64,000 bases of DNA from CBDFHJ01 sp965247635 (GTDB lineage Bacteria > Chloroflexota > Dehalococcoidia > Lucifugimonadales > Australimonadaceae). The DNA lies in the NCBI GenBank assembly GCA_965247635.1, contig CBDFHJ010000010.1, positions 744,001 to 808,000 of the forward strand, read 5' to 3'. Positions 16,231 to 25,616 of the stretch are shown here, piece by piece. The translations under genes and the position numbers were made by a program. The notes under the pieces are model-generated. The model saw nothing but the letters and a program-made list of their open reading frames with translations, was not told where the DNA came from and ran no database searches. The first letter of the stretch is position 1, and every line of letters begins with the position of its first letter.

Positions 16231-16482
16231 GTGGTAGAGCACACGGACGTCGGGTCCGCCCACGCCTACATCATGGTTACGGTTGAGCCAAGCCAGACCC
16301 GGCAGGTGGTGCAGGGGTTAAGGGCGATTCCTGGCGCGGGCGTTCACGAAGTACTGGGGCCTTACGACATCGTAGTGGAGCTGGAGACCGAGACGCAGGA
16401 GCGGATCGCATCCATCCTTCGCGAGAAGGTCCGCTCGCTCCCGGGCGTCCTGAGCACCGTGACCTGCACCTGGATGGAGTGA
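16231..16482 (+). CDS. Stand-alone RAM (Lrp/AsnC effector-binding) domain protein
   Basis: 83 residues from GTG at 16231, with GGAGGGG 7 nt upstream. The sequence AHAYIMVTVEPSQTRQVVQG, then LRAIPGAGVHEVLGPYDIVV, ending VRSLPGVLSTVTCTWM, is the ferredoxin-like fold of the Lrp/AsnC regulator C-terminal domain. There is no helix-turn-helix. Such single-domain proteins bind amino acids and assemble into oligomers, possibly modulating full-length regulators. The GPYDIVVE strand and GV-S-T-V ending are typical. No partner regulator is in the window. Confidence 0.85.
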   Translation: MVEHTDVGSAHAYIMVTVEPSQTRQVVQGLRAIPGAGVHEVLGPYDIVVELETETQERIASILREKVRSLPGVLSTVTCTWME

Positions 16483-18120
16483 GGCGCGCCGCGCCATGGC
16501 CATGGGCGAGGTTGCCGTGCCCTCTGCTGGACACGGGTTTTCACGTAAGGGCATGGCAAACAACTACCTAAGGGAGTCGCCGAAAAGCACGGATGCGCCG
16601 AACTGTTAGGCATGATATTCGGGCTAACAAAGCCAAGCATTTGCGATGAGATTGAGATGCTGACCAAGGTCAACACCTGCGCCGTCATCGGCATGGATGG
16701 GGCCATCGTCGAGGTAGAGGTGGACATCTCGCCGGGGCTGCCGACCTTCACCGTGGCGGGCTTGCCCGACGCGGCGGTCCAAGAGTCGCGTGAACGGGTG
16801 CGCGCGGCCGTACGCAACTCCGGCTGTGAGTTTCCCATGCGGCGCATCACCGTGAACCTGGCCCCAGCTGACCTCCGTAAGGAGGGGCCTTCCTACGACC
16901 TGCCCATCGCCGTCGGCATCCTGAGCAGCAGCGGCCAGCTGGAGGCGGACCTTTCGGGCATGGCGCTCCTCGGAGAGCTTTCGTTGGAGGGGCAGGTCCG
17001 GCGCACCGACGGCGTCCTTCCCATGGTGGGCGTGGCCAGAGGGCACGGGATGACCACCGTGGTGGTCCCTCATGACAACGCCGAGGAGGCGGGCCTGATT
17101 GAGGGCATCCAGGTGGTCCCGGTGGAGTCGCTGCGGCAGCTCATTGGGCACCTCCAAGGCGACGGGCCTATTGCTCCTTACCGGACCGCCCCACGCCTCG
17201 TGACGACGAGCGGCGCTGAAGGTGCGGTGGAGTTGGCCGACATCCGTGGCCAGGAGCAAGCTAAGCGGGCGTTGGAGGTGGCCGCCGCCGGTGCTCACAA
17301 CATGCTCATGAGCGGTCCGCCGGGCAGCGGAAAGACCATGCTGGCGCGGGCACTGCCTTCTATCCTGCCGCCCATGCTTCCCGACGAGGCCTTGGAAGTC
17401 ACGAAGGTCTACAGCATCAGCGGCCTCTTGCGCTCCGACACCCCCCTCATGATGGAGCGGCCCTTCAGGGCTCCGCACTACACCATCTCCAACGCGGGGT
17501 TGGTCGGCGGGGGACGGCTGCCCAAGCCGGGAGAGATCAGCCTGAGCCATCGGGGTGTGCTGTTCTTGGATGAGCTGCCGGAGTTTGGCCACCAGGCGCT
17601 GGAGGCGCTGCGGCAGCCACTGGAGGACCGGATGGTGACCATCACCCGGGTCCAGGGCAGCTCCACGTACCCAGCCAATTTCATGCTGGTGTCCGCCATG
17701 AACCCTTGCCCATGCGGCAACCTCGGCGACCCCCGCAAGCAATGCACCTGCACCCCATCCACCGTACCCCGGTACCAGAAGCGTCTTTCCGGCCCGCTAT
17801 TGGACCGGATCGATATCTTCACCGAGGTCCCCAGCGTGGAGTATGAGAAGCTCACGGCGGAGCGCTCTGGCGAGCCGTCAGTGAGTGTCCGCCAACGGGT
17901 GATGGCCGCTCGGGAGGTCCAACGCGCCCGGTTCGATTCCACGCCGCTACGGTCGAACGCCGACATGGGCGCGGCCGAGGTGTGGGACCACTGCCGGTTG
18001 GACGAGGCGGCCAGCGGTCTCGCCAAGGCCGCCATGGAGCGGTTGCGCATGTCGGCCAGGGCCTTCCACCGGACGCTGAAGCTCGCGCGGACCATCGCTG
18101 ACCTGGCCGGCGTCGAGCAG

Positions 18121-19488
18121 GAGGTTACGTCAATAGGTGTGTAAACGACATCAGGCGGCGACCTTCTCAGCCGTTGATTCAATGGCGATTCCATCCGCAT
18201 ACTGTGCACCGAGATAGACGTCTTCGATCAACTCAGGGGCCTTCAGACGCCTGAAGCGCTGTTCGGCGACCATCAACATTTTCCAGATCACCGCTATCGC
18301 CCGATCGACCCTCTTGTAGCGCTTGGCGGCATCGGTCCGAAGCCTGAGGGCCGCGAAGGGTGATTCTACCGGGTTCGTCGTGCGAAGGTGCCCCCAGTGC
18401 TCCTTTGGGAAGTCATAGAAGGTGACCATGCGGTCCCAGTCCCGCTCCAAGGCCTCTGAGGCCGCCTCGTAGGAATGGTCGCCGCACCACCTGGTGAACA
18501 CCGTCCTGAGCCGCTCAGCCTCTGTCCGAGTCGGCGCGTAGGGGATAGTACGCAGCATGAGCTTGGCCTGGTCCTGTTGTCGCTTTGGAAGCTTGGCGAG
18601 CACGTTTACGATCTTGTGGTTCCAGCAGCGTTGCTCTGCCGCCTGCGGATAGACGTTGCGCAGAGCTCCCCAGATGCCCAGGTGTCCGTCCCCAACCACC
18701 AGCCTCGGGCACTCCAGCCCGCGGCGCCTCATGTCCCTGAGCACATCGGACCAGTTCTCTGTGGACTCCCTGTATCCGGGAACAGCGCTCACCACCACCT
18801 TGCTCCCGTCGCTCAGGGCCGCCACCACCACCAGTACTGCCGCCTTCTCCTTCTCAAGACCAGCCTTGACGTAGACTCCATCCACCCACATGTAGACCAC
18901 TTCCAGGTCATCTAGGGGCCGGCTGCGCCATTGGGCAAGCTCATCGTTCCACTTGGACTTCAACCGGGCCACCGTGCTCGCCGATACCGGTGCGTCCTCT
19001 CCCAGCAGCCCCCGCAAAGCCAGATCGGAGTCGCCTTCGGATAGACCGTGCAGGTACAGCTCGGGGATCAACTCAGCAACCTTCCTGGTCCTGTTGACGA
19101 ACAGCGGCAGCAGCCGGCTCTCGAACTGCTCCTCGGTATCGCGGACTCGCGGCCGCCTCAGCTGTATCGTTCCCGAACTCAGCGTAAGCCTCCGGGCTCT
19201 GCCGTATCCGTTCCGATAGCCGGTATCGTTGTCCGAGTCGGATCTGAGCGCCGACTTCGCCCTTCCCAGAAACGCCGTCACCTCCTCCTCCAGCAACTCC
19301 TGGATCAGCCTCTGGACCTGGCTTCGCACCCAATCCTCCAACTGCTCCCACTCCGGCCTTGACTCCGACCTACTCTCAGTGCTTTCCTTCCTCATGGGCG
19401 GTCTATCTCCTCTCTTGGGCCTCGAGCCCGTGTTGTTCAGAGAGAGGGTACACCGCCTGACTGGTTACACACTTTTTGAAGATACCTC
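18121..19488 (-). mobile_element. IS256-family element, complete copy (1368 bp)
   Basis: Flanked by TCGAGCAG at 18113-18120 and 19489-19496. Compared with the other copies, one base of the transposase-start side inverted repeat is changed (TGGTTACAC instead of TGTTTACAC near 19464). It may transpose less well. Confidence 0.97.
18151..19395 (-). CDS. IS256-family (mutator-type) transposase
   Basis: 414 residues, all DDE motifs intact. It differs from the copy at 13839 by single residues such as YADGIAIEST. Confidence 0.96.
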   Translation of the reverse strand: MRKESTESRSESRPEWEQLEDWVRSQVQRLIQELLEEEVTAFLGRAKSALRSDSDNDTGYRNGYGRARRLTLSSGTIQLRRPRVRDTEEQFESRLLPLFVNRTRKVAELIPELYLHGLSEGDSDLALRGLLGEDAPVSASTVARLKSKWNDELAQWRSRPLDDLEVVYMWVDGVYVKAGLEKEKAAVLVVVAALSDGSKVVVSAVPGYRESTENWSDVLRDMRRRGLECPRLVVGDGHLGIWGALRNVYPQAAEQRCWNHKIVNVLAKLPKRQQDQAKLMLRTIPYAPTRTEAERLRTVFTRWCGDHSYEAASEALERDWDRMVTFYDFPKEHWGHLRTTNPVESPFAALRLRTDAAKRYKRVDRAIAVIWKMLMVAEQRFRRLKAPELIEDVYLGAQYADGIAIESTAEKVAA

Positions 19489-19569
19489 TCGAGCAGATCG
19501 GCCTGCCCCACCTGGCCGAGGCCGTCCAGTACCGCCAGCGGACGATGGACTAGAGGGAAGGGTATGAGG

Positions 19570-19728
19570 GGTTACCGGGTCAACGCCGAGTTGCGGGGCC
19601 ACTTCCTTTCGCAGGAGGCCCAAGTCAAGGCGCTTCTTGCAGAGGTGGTTTCCAATGCTCTTCACCTCCCGTGGATAGGCAGGAGAAAGAGGCCGTGAGA
19701 AGGTCAAACGCATATGGCAAAAAGGCAA
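19570..19728 (-). pseudogene. N-terminal fragment of an XRE-family helix-turn-helix protein
   Basis: Minus-strand reading SPAYPREVKSIGNHLCKKRL, then DLGLLRKEVAPQLGVD, matches the XRE pattern IGEHLRKRRLDLGLxQKEVAxxLGV. After PVT the similarity to a recognition helix is lost and the sequence runs into the end of comM on the other strand. Only the first helix-turn is kept, so this is a decayed fragment. Confidence 0.6.
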
Positions 19729-20017
19729 CGCAGGAATAAGCGTCCTTGCGTGACAGAGGAATCATTTCACTATCTACCCCTCACGGAATCTTCGTCGAGG
19801 ACGCGCCCTGAGCCCGGCTGATGGAGCTCGCCGTGGGGTATGATTTGGAAGAGAGGCTGGGCGTGAGCGACAGCTAGTTGGCCCGTGTGACAGTTGCTGG
19901 CCAGCCACAGCCGCCTAGCCTCAGAGCTAGTGCCAGCTATTTGTCGTTGTCACAAGCTTATCAGCCTGCTGGTTAATGGGGCTAATTGTTTCGGTCCCCC
20001 ACGTGACGTACCACCGA
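19729..20017. other. Intergenic, nothing recognised
   Basis: About 290 bp between the XRE fragment and the PKD protein. No gene, tRNA or repeat family seen elsewhere in the window is recognised here. Confidence 0.5.
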
Positions 20018-21055
20018 TCAACTCGTGACGGTCACCGTAATCTTTTGTATCCAGTAGACCGTGCATGCGTTGTTCTGAAGTGTGATGCGTATCGCATTGG
20101 TTCCAGACACAAGCTGCGATGTTACAGTCCACGTGTCCGTTTCATAACTGTGGGAGCCAGCGTGATTCTCTGCTACGTCGTAGTCGTTGAGGAATGTCAC
20201 CCCGTTGATGACAATATCAACCGGTGCAAAGCCGCCGTTAGGGCACGAAGGACCACCACTGGTCAGGTGAGTTAGTTCGAGGCTGGCGACGCTACCACCG
20301 CCGGTGTCGAAGTCAACTTGAATGTAGCTGTTCTCCACGCTCCGAAGAATCCAGCTACCTCCATACTCTGAATTGTGTATCGTGCAGGGCTGGTTATCTC
20401 CAGCAATAAGCCCATCGTTAGTCACGCTCATTCCCTGTGTCAGAATCGCTGGATCCTGAAAGTCAGCGGAATACGTAGTCGTTGAGGGCGTAGCCGTTGG
20501 TGTCGGTGTCGGCGTAGCAGTAGCCGTCGGTGTAGGTGGCACAGGCGTAGCTGTCGGTGTCGGCGTGGGTGTGGCTGTAGACGTAGGGGTTGGTGTAGGC
20601 GTTGGCGTGACGGTGGGCGTGGCTGGCGGCGTGGGCGGCACAGGCGTAGCTGTCGGGTTTGGCAACGCTGTTGATGGTCGAAGGACCTCGACCAGTCCAC
20701 TCTTGGTAATGGTCCTCTCACATTCTGCGCTCTGTAGTGTAAGACTCACAGTGTAGTTCCCTGGACTGTTGTACCTGTGTGACGGATTTCGCACGTTTAC
20801 GCTCTCGCTGCCATCTCCAAAGTCCCATTTCCAAGCAGTCGGATTGTCTCGCGACAGATCCGTAAACTTGACACGTCCGCCAGCAATCACAATCGAAATG
20901 TCCACGGAGAAGTCGGCTTGGGGCATACAACTAGCAGCTCTAGATGTTGGCGGTGGAGGGTCCACTGTAGTGCCGTCTTGGAGCACCACCAGCACGACTG
21001 CCCCTAGGATCGCGGCTATGATCGCGAAGATTCCGCCCACCATGACCCGCAGCAC
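20018..21055 (-). CDS. Exported PKD-domain protein with Pro-Thr repeat stalk
   Basis: 345 residues. An N-terminal membrane anchor (MVGGIFAIIAAILGAVVLVVLQ) is followed by a PKD domain near residues 55-125 (WKWDFGDGSESVNVRNPSHRY, then PGNYTVSLTL). Next come about 60 residues of TPTPT/TATPTP repeats, then a beta-rich C-terminal domain ending in a carbohydrate-binding-like pattern (ILRSVENSYIQVDFDTGGG). The PKD is a surface interaction fold. The Pro-Thr stalk is shared with the proteins at 44749 and 54713. It is probably held at the outer face of the cell membrane. Binding partner unknown. Confidence 0.82.
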   Translation of the reverse strand: MLRVMVGGIFAIIAAILGAVVLVVLQDGTTVDPPPPTSRAASCMPQADFSVDISIVIAGGRVKFTDLSRDNPTAWKWDFGDGSESVNVRNPSHRYNSPGNYTVSLTLQSAECERTITKSGLVEVLRPSTALPNPTATPVPPTPPATPTVTPTPTPTPTSTATPTPTPTATPVPPTPTATATPTPTPTATPSTTTYSADFQDPAILTQGMSVTNDGLIAGDNQPCTIHNSEYGGSWILRSVENSYIQVDFDTGGGSVASLELTHLTSGGPSCPNGGFAPVDIVINGVTFLNDYDVAENHAGSHSYETDTWTVTSQLVSGTNAIRITLQNNACTVYWIQKITVTVTS

Positions 21056-21328
21056 AGTAACCTCCGTCCACGACCCAGGGTCCGGACCTGCCTGTTGCTA
21101 CGGCCCCCTACACCGTGCGGTGGGACCGGACGTAGGCGCATCTTATCATGGCACGAGGACGCCAGCCTGATAATCCGAAACGTCAAGCCGCAGCCACGCA
21201 CGGTAGCAGGCGGTTGTAAACCGGCCATGAAATAGGTGAAGCCAGTTGGGAACCTTCCGTGAGTGCCCGCGACTTCCAGACCCGCCAAAGTAGGACGTTT
21301 CAGGCCGGCTGCTACAATGGCCGGCGCT

Positions 21329-23167
21329 ATGAGAATCGCCGTCTGCGTGAAGTGGGTCCCCGCGGTGGCCCGCATCCGGTTCGACCCGGAGACCCGCCGT
21401 ATCGTGCGCGAGGGCGTGCCCCACGAGCTGAACTCCTTCGACGCACTGGCCGTCCAGTGGGCCGTGGAGCTCAAGCGCTCCCACGACGTCGAGGTCACCG
21501 CCTACACTATGGGCCCTCCCCAGGCGAGCCAGGGGTTGGCACTGTGCTTGGCCAAGGGCGCCGACCGCGTTTTCCACCTCGTGGACCAGGCGTTCGCTGG
21601 CTCCGACACCTTGGCCACCGCCAGGGCTCTGAGCCTGGCTCTGAAGCACGAGACCTACGACCTAGTCCTCTTCGGGGCGCATAGCCACGACGCCGAAACG
21701 GGCCAGGTAGGCCCGGAGGTGGCGGAGCCTCTGGGCCTGCCGCAGGTGACCGCGGCGCGCCGATTGGATATCTCCAGCGATGGCGCCCTGGCCACTGTGG
21801 AGCGGCAGCTGGACGATGGCACGGAGGTGGTGGAGTGCCCCTTGCCGTGCGTGATCGCCGTGGCCGAAGGCGTGGCGTCCGACGCCTTCCCCGGCCGGGA
21901 GGCGCTCATGGCCGCCATGGAGCGCGAGATACCGCAGCTGACCGCGTCAGACCTGTCCAGCGACCCGACGCTCTTCGGCGAGGAGGGCTCGCCCACGTGG
22001 GTGGCGGAGGTCCGCAGCACCGAGCCGACGCGGGACCAATGGGTGCTGGAAGAGATGACGCCGCAGGAGGCCGCTGCGCAGATCGTGGCCTACCTCGGGG
22101 AACGTGGGATGCTCGCTCCCGAGGCCAGACGCCTACGCCAAACGAGATCCGTGACGCCGGCGGCCGTGCGGCCCGCCGAGGGCCCCGGCGTCTGGGTCGT
22201 GGCCGAGCATGGCCGCAAGGGTGTTACCTCGGCGACCCGAGAGCTGCTGGGCGCCGCCCATGCCGTGGCTGAGGCCGTCCACGGCCACGTGGCAGCCGTA
22301 TTGCTGGGCGGACCGAACATTGGCTCATACGCTGAAGAGCTAGGCCACCATGGGGCCGACGTCGTTTATACGGCCGCTGACGCCATGCTGGCCACCTACA
22401 CCACCGAGCCCTACGCGTCCACGCTGAGCGCTGCCATAAGGCGCCACCAGCCCTACGCCGTCCTCCTGCCCTCCACGGTCAACGGGCGCGACCTGGCAGC
22501 CCGCGTGGCGGCCCGGCTGCAGCTCGGCCTGACGGGCGACTGTGTCGGCCTGGAGGTGGACGATCAAGGGAGATTAGTCCAGCTCAAGCCAGCCTTCGGT
22601 GACAACGTGATAGCGCCCATCCTCTCTAAGACCACGCCCTCCATGGCCACCGTACGCCCGGGGTTCTTAGCGCAGCCGCAGCCCAATCCGGCCCGGCGGG
22701 TGCAGGCTATTCCCCTCCCAGTGGATATTCCCGAGGGGCCCGCGGTGCGGGTGCTGGAATCGACGCCCGAGGAGAGCGTTGACGTGGCCGACCTGGACAA
22801 CGCCTGGTGCCTGGTGGCCGTGGGTAAGGGAGTCGGTGGGCCGGAGCATATCCCCGCCTTGGACCCGCTGGTGCAAGCGTTGGACGCGCAGATTGTGTGC
22901 ACCCGCGACGTGGTGGAGGCGGGCTGGCTGCCGAAGCAACGCCAGGTGGGCCTCACCGGACGCTCTCTGCGGCCCGCCCTCTACATCGGTGTGGGCGTGC
23001 GTGGCGACTTCAACCACGTGGTGGGGATCCAACGCGCTGGCACCGTGGTGGCCATCAACAACAATCGGAGGTCTCCCATCTTTCGCCACGCCGACATCGG
23101 CGTCGTCGCCGATTGGCAGGACGTGGTGCCCGCCCTGGTGGACGAGCTCAGACACCAGCTAGGGTAG
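21329..23167 (+). CDS. Electron transfer flavoprotein, fused beta and alpha subunits
   Basis: 612 residues from ATG at 21329 (MRIAVCVKWVPAV, the standard EtfB start). Residues about 1-255 are EtfB (FDALAVQWAVELK; adenine-nucleotide region). Residues about 285-612 are EtfA, with the FAD-binding C-domain GLTGRSLRPALYIGVGVRGD, FNHVVGIQRAGTVVAINNN and APIF-like SPIFRHADIGVVADW. ETF carries electrons from acyl-CoA or other dehydrogenases to the quinone pool. The two chains are normally separate genes; here they are one frame joined by an about 30-residue linker. No ETF:quinone oxidoreductase or dehydrogenase is adjacent. A TACAAT hexamer stands 10 nt before the start and no Shine-Dalgarno is seen. 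Confidence 0.93.
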   Translation: MRIAVCVKWVPAVARIRFDPETRRIVREGVPHELNSFDALAVQWAVELKRSHDVEVTAYTMGPPQASQGLALCLAKGADRVFHLVDQAFAGSDTLATARALSLALKHETYDLVLFGAHSHDAETGQVGPEVAEPLGLPQVTAARRLDISSDGALATVERQLDDGTEVVECPLPCVIAVAEGVASDAFPGREALMAAMEREIPQLTASDLSSDPTLFGEEGSPTWVAEVRSTEPTRDQWVLEEMTPQEAAAQIVAYLGERGMLAPEARRLRQTRSVTPAAVRPAEGPGVWVVAEHGRKGVTSATRELLGAAHAVAEAVHGHVAAVLLGGPNIGSYAEELGHHGADVVYTAADAMLATYTTEPYASTLSAAIRRHQPYAVLLPSTVNGRDLAARVAARLQLGLTGDCVGLEVDDQGRLVQLKPAFGDNVIAPILSKTTPSMATVRPGFLAQPQPNPARRVQAIPLPVDIPEGPAVRVLESTPEESVDVADLDNAWCLVAVGKGVGGPEHIPALDPLVQALDAQIVCTRDVVEAGWLPKQRQVGLTGRSLRPALYIGVGVRGDFNHVVGIQRAGTVVAINNNRRSPIFRHADIGVVADWQDVVPALVDELRHQLG

Positions 23168-23412
23168 GTAGTTACCGTAGTGGGTGCAGGGTCGCACCCT
23201 GCAGTTAGCCTGTTATTCCGAGTCCCGATTTATCGGGACGAGAAATCTCTAGGCAAACCAACGATTAGTGCTGACGCTTAGGTTGGTTATCCCACCCGGC
23301 CCGCCCCGTTTACGAGGCTTGCTGAGCGAAACGCTACGGCGTGGGATTGAACACGCATCGCTGATGGGCGGCGAAGGGGACACCGCAAGTGGGTGCCCCG
23401 ACACGTCGGGGC
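23168..23412. repeat. Intergenic array of palindromic repeats
   Basis: Contains GCAGGGT-CGC-ACCCTGC (23186-23202) after GTGGGT, and GACACCGCAAGTGGGT followed by GCCCCGAC-AC-GTCGGGGC (23395-23412). It also holds a dispersed segment of the type TTATTCCGAGTCC...AGAAATCT. Relatives occur at 37579-37613 and 63021-63053. It lies between convergent genes. Confidence 0.75.
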
Positions 23413-24180
23413 CTACCAGGCGGTCCAGCCCGCGTCCACCAAGAGCAGGTGGCCGTTGACGCCCGCCGCCGCAGCACTGGCCAGGAACACCGCCGCGCCC
23501 ACCATATCCTCCGCCTCCAGCCGCCGGCCAATGGGCGAGCGATAGCTCAGCTCCACCTGCGCCTCCGGGGTTAGCGTATCGCCCACCATAGGCGTATTGG
23601 TGGGGCCGGGACCGATGGCGTTGACGGTAACGCCGTGGTTGCACCACTCCAGAGCTAAAGCCCGGGTCAGGTTTACCACCCCACCCTTACTGGCGCAGTA
23701 GGCCGCGCGCTCGGGCATGGCGGTGATCCCCAGCTGGGAAGCCACGTTGATGATGCGGCCGCTGCCCTGGGCCACCATGTGCCGCGCCGCCGCCTGGGCG
23801 CAGAAGAACAGTCCCTTCAGGTTTACACCGAGGACCTCGTCCCACTCCGCTTCCGTCACTTCCAACGAAGGACGCTGGTCGCGAATCCCAGCGTTATTGA
23901 CCATAACGTCCAGGCGGCCCATGTCAGCCGCGGCCTGGTCGACCACCTGCTGGATGCTCGCGATGTCGCGGACGTCGAGGGGGTACACGCGGGCGTTGCC
24001 ACCGTCGTCGACGATGCTTCGCCGCACCGCTTCCGCCGAGGAGTGCTTAGCGGGCAGGTCCGTGACGGCGATCGCTGCTCCCGCCTGCGCCAGGCCAAGC
24101 GCCAACGCCTTCCCGATGCCTTGCCCGGCCCCGGTCACCAGCGCCACCTTGCCGTCCAGCCGGAATGGAGGGTCAGCCAT
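23413..24180 (-). CDS. Short-chain dehydrogenase/reductase
   Basis: 255 residues from ATG at 24180 (MADPPFRLDGKVALVTGAGQ). Two further ATG codons lie upstream in frame, but this one gives the usual family length and has GAAGGA upstream. Cofactor motif TGAGQGIG, structural NNAG, catalytic Ser in INVASQLG, and Tyr/Lys in YCASK are present. The acidic residue after the second strand (VTDLPA) suggests preference for NAD(H). The oxidised substrate cannot be told. Confidence 0.9.
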   Translation of the reverse strand: MADPPFRLDGKVALVTGAGQGIGKALALGLAQAGAAIAVTDLPAKHSSAEAVRRSIVDDGGNARVYPLDVRDIASIQQVVDQAAADMGRLDVMVNNAGIRDQRPSLEVTEAEWDEVLGVNLKGLFFCAQAAARHMVAQGSGRIINVASQLGITAMPERAAYCASKGGVVNLTRALALEWCNHGVTVNAIGPGPTNTPMVGDTLTPEAQVELSYRSPIGRRLEAEDMVGAAVFLASAAAAGVNGHLLLVDAGWTAW

Positions 24181-24368
24181 AGCTTCTGGTCCTTCGCCTG
24201 TAGTTGTCATGCCGGATTCGACGAGTCCAGGCCAGCATTGAGTGGCCACGTTCGGAGTCTCGCCGCGGGGCCATTATAGCAGCGGGGGGTCTGAGCTCTT
24301 CGGAGTAAAGGGAAAGCCCTCGCCGACCGCGATCAGAGGAGGGCGGGGCAGTTGGACGGAGGTGGGGA

Positions 24369-24575
24369 TTAGAGGTACAGGGAGAGGGAGGGCATCTCGC
24401 CATGCTCCTCTACCTGTTCGGTCTGCGGCGGTTCCCGAAGCTCTACCCGCGTGACGTACTGGTGGGCGATGAGACCAATCAAGGAAAACGCCGTCAGGGT
24501 CGCGGCGACGCCCAGCGTCAACAGCAGGATGTAGACGGGGTGGATGCTTCTAGATTGAGTACGTTCGGCGGCCAT
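24369..24575 (-). CDS. Small single-span membrane protein, unknown
   Basis: 68 residues from ATG at 24575. A charged N-terminus (MAAERTQSRSIH) is followed by one clear membrane segment (YILLLTLGVAATLTAFSLIGLIAH) and a polar tail rich in Glu. No known family is recognised. It stands alone between the SDR and otsB. No strong ribosome-binding site is visible. The hydrophobic segment with flanking charges supports a real protein, but only moderately. Confidence 0.5.
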   Translation of the reverse strand: MAAERTQSRSIHPVYILLLTLGVAATLTAFSLIGLIAHQYVTRVELREPPQTEQVEEHGEMPSLSLYL

Positions 24576-24752
24576 GCGGCGCTCGCTCTTGTGAGAGTCT
24601 GGGCCCAACGCACAACGCTACTACAGCGCCATGGCGCGGGCAAGACCTGAGCGGGCACTTCTCCTATAATCACACGCGACCGTCCGGCCCCTAAGCCGCC
24701 CCTTGCCTGCAGGCCCGGAAAGGCTGGAGCTATTCTTCCCTGAAGTAGCGCT

Positions 24753-25559
24753 ATGGACTTGTTAGCACACTTGGATGACGTTCGTGAGCTACTGCGCCAC
24801 CGGCCCGCCGGCCTATTTGTGGACGTCGATGGCACCTTGGCGCCTATCGTCTCCACCCCCAGCGCGGTGCGTGTAACTCCCCAGGTCCGTGGGGCCTTGG
24901 ACACGCTGGCCAGTGGCATGACCGTCGTGGCCCTGACCGGCCGCGGCGTAGCGGACGCGCGACGAGTCATCGGGCTCGACTCCATCACCTACGCAGGCAA
25001 CCACGGCCTGGAGTGGTGGGGCCACGGTGACACCTTCGTGCTTCCCGACGCGCAGCCCTATCTCCAACAGCTATACGCTTTGGCGCAGGAGGCCACGCGG
25101 CAGCTTGGCAGCATTGGCGGCGTTCTGGTGGAAGACAAGGGTGCCACCGTCGCGATCCACTTCCGCCTGTCCGGCGACCCGGACGCCGCCCGGAGCGCCA
25201 TTTTGGAGTTCCTGGGGACCGCGTCCAGCGCGCGAGGACTTGTCCAGCGGGAAGGGAAGATGATCGTCGAGGTGTGGCCGCCCGGGGAAGTCAACAAGGG
25301 CACGGCGCTTCGGTCGGTGGTCGAACGACACGGCCTACGCTCGGCCATCGTCTTGGGCGATGACCGCACCGACCTCGACTCTTTCCGGGCGGTCCAGAAG
25401 CTACGCCAGGAGGCGGGGTTTAGGGGGGTGACGGTAGCCGTGGCGAGCGCCGACGCACCGGCGGAGCTGGTGGCAGAGGCCGACTACCAACTGCCTGACA
25501 CCGATGGAGTGGCGCACTTCTTGGGCTGGTTAGTGGAAGCGTCGCGGAGTTTACTCTGA
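24753..25559 (+). CDS. otsB: Trehalose-6-phosphate phosphatase
   Basis: 268 residues. HAD-superfamily motif I is GLFVDVDGTLAPI, with motif II in VVALTGRG. The cap segment ITYAGNHGLEWW is diagnostic of OtsB (AGxHGxE), and motifs III/IV are seen as KGTALRSV and IVLGDDRTDLDSF. It removes phosphate from trehalose-6-phosphate to give the compatible solute trehalose. The gene converges on the trehalose-6-phosphate synthase-like gene at 25617, with 57 bp between stops, so the two are transcribed separately. Confidence 0.92.
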   Translation: MDLLAHLDDVRELLRHRPAGLFVDVDGTLAPIVSTPSAVRVTPQVRGALDTLASGMTVVALTGRGVADARRVIGLDSITYAGNHGLEWWGHGDTFVLPDAQPYLQQLYALAQEATRQLGSIGGVLVEDKGATVAIHFRLSGDPDAARSAILEFLGTASSARGLVQREGKMIVEVWPPGEVNKGTALRSVVERHGLRSAIVLGDDRTDLDSFRAVQKLRQEAGFRGVTVAVASADAPAELVAEADYQLPDTDGVAHFLGWLVEASRSLL

Positions 25560-25616
25560 TCCGCTTCAGGCGGACGAAGGACGGCCGCGGGTGGGCCATC
25601 CGGTTAACGGGCCCGC

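Larger units (their letters stand above)
16657..19553 (+). pseudogene. comM: ComM/YifB Mg-chelatase-like AAA+ ATPase, interrupted by IS256
   Basis: Start is ATG at 16657 (MLTKVNTCAVIGMDG, the normal start of the family). The ChlI-like N-domain (VAGLPDAAVQESRERVRAA) is followed by Walker A MSGPPGSGKTMLARALP, Walker B GVLFLDELPEF and the MNPCPCG zinc-like loop. IS256 (18121-19488) splits the gene after codons for AGVEQ with octamer TCGAGCAG duplicated. The last codons reappear after it (IGLPHLAEAVQYRQRTMD, stop 19551-19553). Only about 19 C-terminal residues are separated, so a nearly full-length protein could still be made, with an ending TSIGV from the IS. ComM is a helicase-like factor promoting branch migration in natural transformation. 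Confidence 0.93.
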
